Notes under the pieces: model-generated | The model's database searches: none | The model's input: only the letters and a program-made list of their open reading frames with translations | Told to the model about the DNA's origin: nothing | In this document: positions 25,193 through 34,222 of the stretch, piece after piece | Layout: each line of letters opens with the position of its first letter | Numbering within the stretch: the stretch's first letter is position 1 | NCBI RefSeq assembly: GCF_003149105.1 | Contig: NZ_QGDS01000018.1 | Coordinates: 1 to 64,000, forward strand | Direction: 5' to 3' | Origin: Faecalicatena contorta | GTDB taxonomy: Bacteria > Bacillota > Clostridia > Lachnospirales > Lachnospiraceae | Length of the DNA stretch: 64,000 bases | Made by a program: the position numbers and the translations under genes

Positions 25193-26152
25193 ATGTCATT
25201 TTCAGGAAATGTAAAAGAAGAACTTTCAAGGCAATGGAACACTGCAAGGCATTGCCAGATTGCGGAACTGGCAGCTTTAATCAGCATATGCGGTTCTATT
25301 GTTATTGACAGCTACGGGCATTACAGTGTGAAGATTCATTCAGAAAATCTCGCTGTTGCAAGAAAATGCTTTACATTAATAGGAAAAACATTTAATATAG
25401 AAGCTGATATCTCTATCCGGAGAAATATTTTGAAGCAAAGTGTTTCTTATGCTGTGGTTGTGAAGCAGCATGATAATGCGCTTCGTATCCTTCAGGCAGC
25501 AAAGCTGATAGACGAGTACAAGGCTGGATTCGAAGAGGTTCATATTGTGAATCCGTTGGTGGTACAGCAGACCTGCTGCAGACGTTCCTTTATCAGAGGC
25601 ACTTTTCTTGCCGCGGGCTCAATGAGTGATCCAAACAAGTCATATCATTTTGAGATTGTCTGTGCTTCTGAAAAGATGGCACACCAGATTCAGGAATTAA
25701 TATGCGGGTTTTCTATGGATGCCAAGATTGTCCAAAGGAAAAAGTCATATGTTGTATACCTGAAAGAAGGCTCCCAGATAGTAGATATTCTGAATATTAT
25801 GGAGGCGCATGTTTCACTGATGGAATTGGAGAATGTCAGAATTCTGAAAGAAATGCGCAATACCGTAAATCGCAAGGTAAATTGTGAGACTGCCAATATC
25901 AACAAAACAGTATCTGCCGCTGTGAAACAAGTGGAGGATATTACATATCTGAGAGATACAATAGGTTTTGAAAGATTGTCCGGAGGTTTGGAGGAAGTAG
26001 CGCTTGCCCGCCTTTCCCATCCTGATGCGACACTAAAAGAGTTAGGGGAACTCTTATCACCGCCCGTTGGAAAGTCTGGAGTGAACCACAGGCTTCGCAA
26101 ACTGAGCGAAATGGCAGAAAAGGCAAGGCAAAAGCAAGGAGGATTATTATGA
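25193..26152 (+). CDS. whiA: WhiA-family DNA-binding protein
   Basis: A 319-residue protein with an N-terminal LAGLIDADG-like fold (TARHCQIAELAALIS, CCRRSFIRGTFLAAGS) and a C-terminal helix-turn-helix (LRDTIGFERLSGGLEEVALARL, PPVGKSGVNHRLRKL). WhiA controls sporulation in actinomycetes and affects division and chromosome segregation in Bacillus. Its stop overlaps the crh start as ATGA. yvcK (mgfK), which lies between rapZ and whiA in Bacillus, is missing here. Confidence 0.92.
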   Translation: MSFSGNVKEELSRQWNTARHCQIAELAALISICGSIVIDSYGHYSVKIHSENLAVARKCFTLIGKTFNIEADISIRRNILKQSVSYAVVVKQHDNALRILQAAKLIDEYKAGFEEVHIVNPLVVQQTCCRRSFIRGTFLAAGSMSDPNKSYHFEIVCASEKMAHQIQELICGFSMDAKIVQRKKSYVVYLKEGSQIVDILNIMEAHVSLMELENVRILKEMRNTVNRKVNCETANINKTVSAAVKQVEDITYLRDTIGFERLSGGLEEVALARLSHPDATLKELGELLSPPVGKSGVNHRLRKLSEMAEKARQKQGGLL

Positions 26153-26406
26153 TTGAAACACCGGTTGTTGTAAAACATGACAAGGGACTTGACGGAAGAC
26201 CAATCGCATTGTTAGTACAGGAGGCAAGCCAGTACGCAAGTACAGTATTTATCCAGGTAGATGGAAAGAGAATCAATGCAAAGAGTATTATGGGAATGAT
26301 GAGTCTGAGCCTTTCAGAAGGCGAGAGGCTTACAGTAGTAACAGACGGCGAAGACGAGCAGAAAGCCGCGGAAGGAATCAAGACCTTCTTTACCAAAGGA
26401 CAGTAG
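26149..26406 (+). CDS. crh: Crh-like HPr paralogue (no His-15)
   Basis: An 85-residue HPr-fold protein. The regulatory serine is kept (S46 in NAKSIMGMMSLSL), but the phosphotransfer histidine is replaced: residues 13-18 read GLDGRP, with aspartate at position 15. It therefore cannot carry PTS phosphate at His-15 and should act like Bacillus Crh (which has Gln-15), a Ser-46-phosphorylated corepressor of CcpA. The ATG overlaps the whiA stop by 4 bases. The cluster order murB-rapZ-whiA-crh supports the call. Confidence 0.88.
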   Translation: MIETPVVVKHDKGLDGRPIALLVQEASQYASTVFIQVDGKRINAKSIMGMMSLSLSEGERLTVVTDGEDEQKAAEGIKTFFTKGQ

Positions 26407-26421
26407 ATGGCAGGCTTAAAA

Positions 26422-26520
26422 ATACCTTATTGGGCATTAGCAGTTCAATAAGTATATTTCCTTGAACAACAGCAGTTCAAGAAGTATACCTCATTGAACA
26501 TTGGTAGTTCAATGAGCATA
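26422..26520 (+). repeat. Three adjacent family-1 palindromic repeats
   Basis: Copies at 26422-26455, 26456-26488 and 26487-26520. Each has arms of the TTATTGAAC/GTTCAATAA type (or CTTGAAC/GTTCAAG, CATTGAAC/GTTCAATG) around a 6-8 base spacer containing AGCAG or GGTAG. Arm changes are compensated on the opposite side, so each hairpin is preserved. Confidence 0.75.
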
Positions 26521-26537
26521 GAATAGAGAAGTGGATG

Positions 26538-26569
26538 AAAAGAGGTTGTGCTTTTGCGCGGCCTCTTTT
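26538..26569 (+). terminator. Terminator of the murB-crh cluster
   Basis: A 14-bp stem with a TTTT loop (26538-26551 with 26556-26569, several G-U pairs), ending in CCTCTTTT. Confidence 0.65.
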
Positions 26570-26654
26570 ATAATGGTATAAATATAACATTAACATTACA
26601 ACAGCGGGGAAGATTCAGGGTATCCGCTTTGACATACTGGAGGTATCAGAATTT

Positions 26655-27599
26655 ATGAAAAAAATGCTGTTTATTTACAATCCAAATGCAGGGACAGGCC
26701 TCTTAAAGCCTAAACTTTCTGATGTACTGGACATTTTTGTAAAGGGGGGGTATGAGGTGACTGTATACCCTACCCAGCGTTATCATGATGCATATGCCAA
26801 AACAGCTTCTTACAGAGAAGATTATGACGTAGTGGTCTGCAGCGGAGGTGACGGGACTCTGGATGAGGTAGTAACGGGAATGCTGACGCGGGAGACGCAG
26901 GTACCTGTTGGTTATATTCCTACAGGGACAACGAATGATTTTGCAAACAGCCTTCATATCTCAAAGGATATACTGGAGGCAGCAAATACCGCAGCAAATG
27001 GAGTTCCGTTTTCTTGTGATGTGGGTATTTTTAATGATGACTTTTTTGTTTATATTGCGGCATTCGGGCTGTTTACAGATGTGTCATATGAGACAAAGCA
27101 GAGCATGAAAAACGTGTTGGGACACTTGGCTTACGTACTGGAGGGGACAAAGAGGATTTTTAATATACCTTCCTACCATATCCGGGTAACTCATGATGGA
27201 GAAGAGCTGGAGGGTGAGTTTGTGTTCGGTATGGTGACAAACTCAAGGTCTGTGGGAGGATTTAAGGGCATTATCGGTAAGGACGTAGTGTTTGATGACG
27301 GAGAGTTTGAAGTGACTTTGATTAAGACGCCCCAAAATCCCATAGAGCTGAATGAAATCATTGCTGCACTTGTGCTGAAACAGATTGATTCCAAGCATAT
27401 GTATTCTTTTCGTTCCGGTTATATCTGTTTTGAGTCGGTGGAAGAAATACCGTGGACACTGGACGGTGAGTTCGGCGGAGGCCATGACGAGGTAGTGATA
27501 AGGAATAAGAAACAGGGGCTGAGGATTATGGTAGCAGAGAAGAGCATCAGGAGACTCTCTGTGAAAGGGCAGATTGAGAATGCTCTTGAAGTGAAGTAA
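26655..27599 (+). CDS. Diacylglycerol kinase catalytic-domain (YegS/DgkB-like) lipid kinase
   Basis: A 314-residue cytosolic lipid kinase-family protein. It opens with LFIYNPNAGTG, has the nucleotide-binding CSGGDGTLDEVVTGM and GYIPTGTTNDFANSL loops, and a C-terminal VPWTLDGE-like EIPWTLDGEFGG segment. In Firmicutes such enzymes phosphorylate diacylglycerol or related lipids. GGAGG precedes ATG. It is a single-gene unit followed by a hairpin element. Confidence 0.9.
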   Translation: MKKMLFIYNPNAGTGLLKPKLSDVLDIFVKGGYEVTVYPTQRYHDAYAKTASYREDYDVVVCSGGDGTLDEVVTGMLTRETQVPVGYIPTGTTNDFANSLHISKDILEAANTAANGVPFSCDVGIFNDDFFVYIAAFGLFTDVSYETKQSMKNVLGHLAYVLEGTKRIFNIPSYHIRVTHDGEELEGEFVFGMVTNSRSVGGFKGIIGKDVVFDDGEFEVTLIKTPQNPIELNEIIAALVLKQIDSKHMYSFRSGYICFESVEEIPWTLDGEFGGGHDEVVIRNKKQGLRIMVAEKSIRRLSVKGQIENALEVK

Positions 27600-27613
27600 A
27601 TCAGAAAGAAATT

Positions 27614-27656
27614 TGCTACAGTTCAGCAGTAAGTTTGATTTAGTTGAACTGTAGCA
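27614..27656. repeat. Family-2 inverted repeat (short form)
   Basis: A perfect 12-bp inverted repeat TGCTACAGTTCA/TGAACTGTAGCA (27614-27625 with 27645-27656) around a 19-base loop. The TACAGTTCA end motif recurs at 55382 and 60144. It may double as a terminator for the lipid kinase gene. Confidence 0.6.
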
Positions 27657-27674
27657 TAAATTTTAAAATAATAC

Positions 27675-27703
27675 TTGCATAATGGACAAGGGTATAGTAT
27701 AAT
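27675..27703 (+). promoter_or_regulatory. Promoter of tRNA-Glu
   Basis: -35 TTGCAT (27675-27680), 17-bp spacer, perfect -10 TATAAT (27698-27703), about 31 bases before the mature tRNA. Confidence 0.75.
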
Positions 27704-27734
27704 GAAATTCGCTTGTGAAAGCAATGTAGACTAA

Positions 27735-27806
27735 GGCTCCATGGTCAAGCGGTCAAGACGCTAGCCTCTCACGCTGGAATCAGGGGTTCGATTCCCCTTG
27801 GAGTCA
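27735..27806 (+). tRNA. tRNA-Glu (anticodon CTC)
   Basis: A 72-nt cloverleaf. The acceptor GGCTCCA pairs with TGGAGTC (one G-U), the anticodon stem CTAGC/GCTGG encloses loop CTCTCAC with anticodon CTC, and the T arm is GGGG-TTCGATT-CCCC. The discriminator is A, and CCA is not encoded. It is flanked by a promoter and a terminator, so it is an independent unit. Confidence 0.93.
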
Positions 27807-27816
27807 TTCAACCTTG

Positions 27817-27857
27817 TACTGGACATCCCTTATATATTGGGGTTCCAGTATTTTTTT
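27817..27857 (+). terminator. Terminator of tRNA-Glu
   Basis: A 7-bp stem TACTGGA/TCCAGTA (27817-27823 with 27844-27850), followed by seven T. Confidence 0.75.
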
Positions 27858-27870
27858 ATTTAAATTATAA

Positions 27871-27890
27871 AAAGGGGCAATAAAGGGGCA
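27871..27890 (+). repeat. Direct repeat AAAGGGGCA x2 downstream of tRNA-Glu
   Basis: AAAGGGGCA at 27871-27879 and 27882-27890. Short GGGGCA direct repeats beside a tRNA 3' end resemble arm-type sites left by tyrosine-integrase elements. No integrase is present here, so the reading is tentative. Confidence 0.35.
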
Positions 27891-28037
27891 GACTTATCTT
27901 TAGGTACCGTAAAATGTGTAAAATAATCTCTATAAATGTCTGTGAACTGTGAGAGGTGTATTGTTAATAGAGTTGGGATGCTATAAAATTCACAAAAAAT
28001 AGGCATGATAGCTGATGTTTTTGTATAATTACCTGTA

Positions 28038-28066
28038 TTGTGTTGTTGAGAAATATCACGTATTAT
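28038..28066 (+). promoter_or_regulatory. Candidate promoter of the nif operon
   Basis: -35 TTGTGT (28038-28043), 17-bp spacer, -10 TATTAT (28061-28066). It would give a leader of about 125 bases that includes the hairpin at 28134. No sigma-54 GG/GC pattern was seen. The rest of 27890-28134 shows only AT-rich sequence. Confidence 0.45.
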
Positions 28067-28133
28067 TAATTTAACATTTAAGATGTCTTTGTGTTAATGT
28101 TAGTAGTAACTGGGAATTCATTCACAATGGAGT

Positions 28134-29019
<886 letters not shown>

Positions 29020-29037
29020 GAGAGGAGGCTTTTCATT

Positions 29038-29361
29038 ATGTTGATGGTAAGAGCAATTTTAAGACCGGAAAAAGTAGGAACAGTCATGACAGAACTGGCA
29101 GAAGCAGGGTTTCCGGCTATTACGAAAATGGATGTATTTGGACGGGGTAAGCAAAGAGGTATTCGTGTAGATGATTTTTACTATGATGAAATACCGAAGG
29201 AAATGCTGCTTATCTTCTGTAGCGATGAAGATAAGGATACACTGGTGAAAATTATTCTTCGTACCGCAAGAACAGGTGAGGGAAACTTTGGAGACGGACG
29301 TGTGTTTATATCTCCTGTGGAAGAAGCATATACGGTGAGTACCGGAAAATCAGGATTATAA
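29038..29361 (+). CDS. nifI1: PII-family nitrogenase regulator NifI1
   Basis: A 107-residue PII-like protein (MVRAILRPEKVGTVMTEL, FGRGKQRGI, GEGNFGDGRVFISPVEEAYTV). NifI1 and NifI2 form a complex that binds and inactivates NifDK when ammonium is present, with relief by 2-oxoglutarate and ATP. Location between nifH and nifD is diagnostic for the NifI pair in methanogens and clostridia. It starts 19 bases after nifH. Confidence 0.92.
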   Translation: MLMVRAILRPEKVGTVMTELAEAGFPAITKMDVFGRGKQRGIRVDDFYYDEIPKEMLLIFCSDEDKDTLVKIILRTARTGEGNFGDGRVFISPVEEAYTVSTGKSGL

Positions 29362-29381
29362 TAGAAAGGCGGTAATTTAAT

Positions 29382-29765
29382 ATGAAAGAAATTATGGCTT
29401 TTATCCGTCCTAATAAAGTAAATGTGACAAAAGCAGCCTTGGCAGAAGGCGGTTTTCCTGCTTTTAGCTGCCGTAAATGTCTGGGAAGAGGTAAAAAAAG
29501 TATTGATCCGGAACTTCTGAATCTGGTAATTTCCACTGGTGAACTGCCATTGGATGCCACTGGAGAAAGTCTTACAGAGGCAATCAGGCTGGTACCAAAG
29601 CGGGTGTTTATTGTGATTGTGGATGATGATAAAGTGAAGGATGTGGTAGATATTATTGTTGAAACAAATCAGACGGGACATCAGGGAGATGGAAAAGTTT
29701 TTGTGCTTCCTATTACTGAATCATACCGTGTAAGAGATGGTGCAGCTACAATGGACGCATATTAG
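29382..29765 (+). CDS. nifI2: PII-family nitrogenase regulator NifI2
   Basis: A 127-residue PII-like protein with the longer T-loop typical of NifI2: FSCRKCLGRGKKS followed by about 25 extra residues before RVFIVIVDDDKVKDVV, then GKVFVLPITESYRVR. It works with NifI1 in ammonia switch-off of nitrogenase. It lies 20 bases after nifI1 and 14 before nifD, within one transcription unit. Confidence 0.92.
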   Translation: MKEIMAFIRPNKVNVTKAALAEGGFPAFSCRKCLGRGKKSIDPELLNLVISTGELPLDATGESLTEAIRLVPKRVFIVIVDDDKVKDVVDIIVETNQTGHQGDGKVFVLPITESYRVRDGAATMDAY

Positions 29766-29779
29766 GGAGGTGCAGCAGA

Positions 29780-31372
29780 ATGAAAGAAAGAGATAATCTT
29801 CTGGAAAAATACTCCTCCAGAGTATTTAAAAATAGAAAAACCCATATCACACAGCTTGAAGGGGACTCAGATACAATTGCGGCAAATACACGTGCAATTC
29901 CAGGTATTCTGACGGCAAGGGGATGCTGCTATGCAGGATGTAAGGGTGTTGTGGTAGGTCCCATAAAAGATGCGGTTACAATTACCCATGGACCAATCGG
30001 CTGTGCTTTTTATAGCTGGGGAACACGAAGAAATAAGGCAAAACCTTCTTATAAAGGGGAACAAAATTTTATACCATATTCATTTTGCACGGATATGAGG
30101 CCAACAGATATCGTATTTGGCGGAGAGAAGAAATTAGAGCAGGGAATTGATGAAATCATGGAGATGTTTAATCCAAAATGTATTTTTATCTGTTCTACTT
30201 GTCCAATTGGATTGATTGGAGATGATGTACAGGCTGTAGCAAGACGTGTGGAAAAAAAATACGGGATTACAGCAGTTGGATTTTCATGTGAAGGATACAA
30301 AGGGGTATCACAGTCAGCAGGCCATCACATTGCAAACAACGGTCTAATGAGACAGATTATCGGTTCAGGCGATATGAAACCAAAGGGGAAATATTCAGTC
30401 AATATTCTGGGTGAGTACAATATTGGCGGTGACGGGTGGGAGCAAGAGAGAATACTCAAAAAAATTGGATACGAGGTGGTGTCTGTATTTACCGGAGACG
30501 GCAGCTATGAGACGATTAAAAATGCACATCTTGCGGATTTAAATCTGGTCATGTGTCATCGTTCTATCAATTACGTTGCACAGATGATGAAAACAAAATA
30601 TGGTATTGACTGGCTGAAGGTAAACTTTATCGGGATTGGTGCTACATGCAAATCACTCAGGATGATGGCTGAGTACTTTAATGATCCGGAACTCACGAAA
30701 AGAACAGAAGAAGTAATAGCAGAGGAATTGGAAGCTATATCAGATGACGTTGAGTATTATAAATCCATGCTGAAGGGAAAGACAGCAGGTATATTCGTAG
30801 GTGGTTCTCGTTCCCATCATTATCAGGCTCTACTTCGTGATTTTGGTATAGAGACAATTATAGCAGGATATGAGTTTGCCCATAGGGATGATTATGAAGG
30901 ACGTGATATTATACCTTCGATTAAACCAGATGCAGATAGTAAGAATATTGAAGAAATTACGGTATCCCCGGATGAAGAATTATACCATGAACGCTATAGC
31001 GCAGAACAGATTGAACAACTGAAAGAAAGGGGTGTGGAGCTTGATACCTATGATGGTATGTTCCCGGATATGAAAAAGGGATACATAGTCGTAGATGATT
31101 ATAATGTGTTTGAAACAGATGAATTGATTAAAACCATGAAACCGGATATCTTTTTTTCTGGTATCAAAGATAAATATGCAATTCAAAAATCAGGAGTTGT
31201 TTCCAGGCAGATGCATTCCTACGATTACTCAGGACCTTATGCAGGGTTTAACGGTGCCGTGATATTTGGGCGTGATGTGGCAATGAGTATTTATACAAAT
31301 GCATGGGCATTAATTACCCCGCCCTGGAAATCAACACCAATTCTTGAAGGGGTAGTAGGAGGTGAAAAATAA
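29780..31372 (+). CDS. nifD: Mo-nitrogenase MoFe protein alpha subunit
   Basis: A 530-residue catalytic subunit. P-cluster ligands are C49 (RGCCYAGCKG), C75 (HGPIGC) and C141 (STCPIGLIGDD). FeMo-cofactor ligands are C259 (LVMCHRSINY) and H479 (MHSYDYSGPYAGF). It carries the roughly 50-residue insertion after EFAHRDDYEG (DADSKN, then TVSPDE) known from C. pasteurianum NifD, which places it in the clostridial Mo-nitrogenase group rather than the V or Fe-only types. It overlaps nifK by one base. Confidence 0.96.
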   Translation: MKERDNLLEKYSSRVFKNRKTHITQLEGDSDTIAANTRAIPGILTARGCCYAGCKGVVVGPIKDAVTITHGPIGCAFYSWGTRRNKAKPSYKGEQNFIPYSFCTDMRPTDIVFGGEKKLEQGIDEIMEMFNPKCIFICSTCPIGLIGDDVQAVARRVEKKYGITAVGFSCEGYKGVSQSAGHHIANNGLMRQIIGSGDMKPKGKYSVNILGEYNIGGDGWEQERILKKIGYEVVSVFTGDGSYETIKNAHLADLNLVMCHRSINYVAQMMKTKYGIDWLKVNFIGIGATCKSLRMMAEYFNDPELTKRTEEVIAEELEAISDDVEYYKSMLKGKTAGIFVGGSRSHHYQALLRDFGIETIIAGYEFAHRDDYEGRDIIPSIKPDADSKNIEEITVSPDEELYHERYSAEQIEQLKERGVELDTYDGMFPDMKKGYIVVDDYNVFETDELIKTMKPDIFFSGIKDKYAIQKSGVVSRQMHSYDYSGPYAGFNGAVIFGRDVAMSIYTNAWALITPPWKSTPILEGVVGGEK

Positions 31373-32745
31373 TGTTGGATATGACACCAAAGGAAATTAT
31401 GGAGAAACGGCACATAACCATCAATCCGTGTAAGACATGCGAGCCGGTAGGTGCAATGTTTTGTGCGCTTGGTGTAGAAAGCTGCATGCCTCACAGCCAT
31501 GGCTCACAGGGATGTTGCTCCTATCACAGAACCGTATTATCTCGTCATTTTAAGGAACCGGCCATGGCATCTTCCAGTTCTTTTACGGAAGGAGCATCTG
31601 TATTCGGAGGAAGAAGTAATCTGAATACGTCAGCCAAAAATATATTTGATCTCTATGATCCGGATATTATTGCTATCCATACAACTTGTCTGTCGGAGAC
31701 AATCGGAGATGATGTGGGAAGTTATATTTCTGATATGGAAATACCGGATGGAAAGACTGTGCTTTATGCAAGTACACCGTCATATGAAGGTTCACATATT
31801 CAGGGATTTTCAAATATGATGATTGGTTTCATGAAGTATATGACAAAGAATACCGATAGAAAAAGTGGTAAAATAGCTATTTTTCCCGGCTGGGTAAATC
31901 CTGGTGATGACAGGGAATTAAAACGTACAGCTGAGCTTATGGGTGTGGATTACATATATTTTCCGGATCACGAAGGAATACTCGAAACACCGATGACAGG
32001 AAAATATAAATATTTTCCCAAAGGAGCAGGTACATCTGCAAAAGATATTCAGGAGCTGGGGGCAGTAAAAAAGTTAATTGCACTTGGTCAGCTTACAAGC
32101 GTGGAATCAGCACAATATATGGAAAAACAGCATAAAGTACCATTTACACTTCTTCCTTCGCCAATTGGTGTATCGCTTACAGATAAATATGTGATGGCGC
32201 TGCGTGACATATCAAAGCAGGAGATTCCACAGTCTCTTGAATATGAGAGAGGAAGACTTGTAGATTTAATGCTGGATTCACATGCTTATACTTATAATAA
32301 AACAGCAGCAATTTATGGAGATCCTGATGTCGTATACGGTTTTACTTCACTTTGTATCGAAATGGGAATAACCCCCAAATATGTCATTACCGGTACGCCA
32401 AAAGAAGATTTTGTAAGGCAGATAAAAGCCTTGTTTGAAGAGCATGGAATGGATACTGAGAAGTCCGTGATTAAGGCAGATACCGATCTTTTTTATCTGC
32501 ATCAGCTGATTAAGAATGAAAGTGTAGATATTCTGATTGGAAGTTCTTATGGAAAACAGATTGCAAAAGCAGAAGATATTCCAATGGTAAGGATGGGATT
32601 TCCGGTACTCGACCGATATGGCGATACCATTCAGGCAACAGTCGGATATGCCGGAGGAATCCGTTATGTAGAAAAGATTACGAATGTGCTTATGGATAGG
32701 CAGGATGCAGATTCAAGTGATGAGGACTTCGATGTTGTAATGTAA
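31372..32745 (+). CDS. nifK: Mo-nitrogenase MoFe protein beta subunit
   Basis: A 457-residue subunit, the short clostridial form lacking the N-terminal extension of proteobacterial NifK. P-cluster ligands are C23 (CKTCEPVGA), C48 (SHGSQGC) and the cysteine of TTCLSETIGDD; the nearby TPSYEGSH serine region is present. It forms the alpha2beta2 tetramer with NifD. Its ATG overlaps the nifD stop. A 9-bp hairpin follows, before nifE. Confidence 0.96.
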   Translation: MLDMTPKEIMEKRHITINPCKTCEPVGAMFCALGVESCMPHSHGSQGCCSYHRTVLSRHFKEPAMASSSSFTEGASVFGGRSNLNTSAKNIFDLYDPDIIAIHTTCLSETIGDDVGSYISDMEIPDGKTVLYASTPSYEGSHIQGFSNMMIGFMKYMTKNTDRKSGKIAIFPGWVNPGDDRELKRTAELMGVDYIYFPDHEGILETPMTGKYKYFPKGAGTSAKDIQELGAVKKLIALGQLTSVESAQYMEKQHKVPFTLLPSPIGVSLTDKYVMALRDISKQEIPQSLEYERGRLVDLMLDSHAYTYNKTAAIYGDPDVVYGFTSLCIEMGITPKYVITGTPKEDFVRQIKALFEEHGMDTEKSVIKADTDLFYLHQLIKNESVDILIGSSYGKQIAKAEDIPMVRMGFPVLDRYGDTIQATVGYAGGIRYVEKITNVLMDRQDADSSDEDFDVVM

Positions 32746-32760
32746 TATGTATTTGCTGAA

Positions 32761-32788
32761 GAGGGTAAGGTGCAAACTTACCCTCTTT
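32761..32788 (+). terminator. Stem-loop between nifK and nifE
   Basis: A perfect 9-bp stem GAGGGTAAG/CTTACCCTC (32761-32769 with 32777-32785) with a 7-base loop, followed by TTTCTG. The weak T tract suggests a partial terminator or mRNA-stabilising 3' end separating structural from assembly genes. Confidence 0.6.
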
Positions 32789-32815
32789 CTGTAAATGAGA
32801 AAGGAAGTGTTATCG

Positions 32816-34222
32816 ATGGCACAAATAGAGAGGGTTCATGTTCTTGATGAAAGGGAAAAATCCATTGTTACAAAGCAGGGCGGATGCTGCAGCGGAGATG
32901 GTATGAGTTGTGATACGGATTCTGTGTCGGGTGCGGTCAGCCAGCGGGCCTGCGTTTATTGTGGAGCGAGGGTGGTATTAAATCCAATTACAGATGCGTA
33001 CCATATTATTCACGGACCGATTGGATGCTCAAGCTACACATGGGATATACGAGGGAGCTTAACCAGCGGAGAAGATATTTACCGCAACAGCTTTTGCACA
33101 GATCTCAGGGAAAAGGACATTATCTTTGGAGGAGCCGGAAAACTCACAAAAGCGATAGAAGAACTTGCAGAGGTACAAAAGCCGAGGTTAATTTTTGTAT
33201 ATTCTACTTGTATCGTAGGTGTCATCGGTGATGATGTAGATTCTGTATGCAGGCTCATGTCCCAAAAATACAAAACCCCGGTTATTCCGGTAAAGTCACC
33301 CGGATTTTCCGGAAACAAATCAACAGGGTACCGTATGGCATGTGAGGCAATCATGCAGCTGCTCCATCCACATAAATCAGAAAAAAAGATAGAGGGAGTC
33401 AATATTCTTGGAGACTACAATCTTGCCGGAGAAATGTGGATTATAAAAAATTATTTAAAAAAAATAGGAGTTCCGGTGGTGGCCTCGTTTACCGGTGATG
33501 CGAATTATGATGAAATGATACAGTCACCTGCTGCAGCGTTGAATATAGTTCAGTGTGCGGGCTCAAGCACTTACCTTGCCAGCCGAATGGAAGAGGAATT
33601 TGGAATTCCCTACATAAAGGTGAGTTTTTTTGGAGTTGAAGATACGACAAACTCACTGCTTCGTATTGCAGAAGCATTGGGAAATGAGGAGGCCAGGGAA
33701 AAAGCTCTGAAGTTTTGTAAGGCGGAGACGAAGAAGCTGGAAGGATTTATTGAAAAGTACCGGAAAAATCTTCAGGGTAAAAAAGCGGCAATCTATGTGG
33801 GCGGCGGCTTTAAAGCCATTTCTCTGATCCGTCAGTTTGACGTTATGGGTATAAAGACGGTGCTGGTAGGTACACAGACAGGGAAAAAGGAAGACTATGA
33901 GATAATAGAAAGTCTGGTAGATGAAGATACGGTTATACTGGATGATGCGAATCCCGCGGAACTTGAGGCATTTATGAAAGAAAAGGGAGCTGACATTCTT
34001 ACCGGAGGTGTTAAGGAAAGACCTTTAGCTTATAAACTCGGCATCGCTTTTTGTGATCATAATCATGAAAGAAAACATGCTTTAGCTGGTTTTGAGGGTG
34101 TATATAATTTTACGAAGGAAATCAATGAAAGCATTAACAACCCTGTATGGGAATATGTAAAGGGGAACGCGTATGAAAACAAAAATCACGTCACTTGTAA
34201 ATCTGAATACCAATCCCTGTAA
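32816..34222 (+). CDS. nifE: Nitrogenase cofactor assembly scaffold NifE
   Basis: A 468-residue NifD paralogue that with NifN forms the scaffold on which the Fe-Mo cofactor matures. RACVYCGARVVLNPI, IHGPIGCSSYTWD and STCIVGVIGDD keep the cluster-binding cysteines; CDHNHERKHALAGFEG occupies the region of the NifD cofactor histidine. A start at 32795 is in frame, but AAAGGAAG places it at 32816. The 3' end overlaps the nifN-B gene by 50 bases. Confidence 0.94.
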   Translation: MAQIERVHVLDEREKSIVTKQGGCCSGDGMSCDTDSVSGAVSQRACVYCGARVVLNPITDAYHIIHGPIGCSSYTWDIRGSLTSGEDIYRNSFCTDLREKDIIFGGAGKLTKAIEELAEVQKPRLIFVYSTCIVGVIGDDVDSVCRLMSQKYKTPVIPVKSPGFSGNKSTGYRMACEAIMQLLHPHKSEKKIEGVNILGDYNLAGEMWIIKNYLKKIGVPVVASFTGDANYDEMIQSPAAALNIVQCAGSSTYLASRMEEEFGIPYIKVSFFGVEDTTNSLLRIAEALGNEEAREKALKFCKAETKKLEGFIEKYRKNLQGKKAAIYVGGGFKAISLIRQFDVMGIKTVLVGTQTGKKEDYEIIESLVDEDTVILDDANPAELEAFMKEKGADILTGGVKERPLAYKLGIAFCDHNHERKHALAGFEGVYNFTKEINESINNPVWEYVKGNAYENKNHVTCKSEYQSL

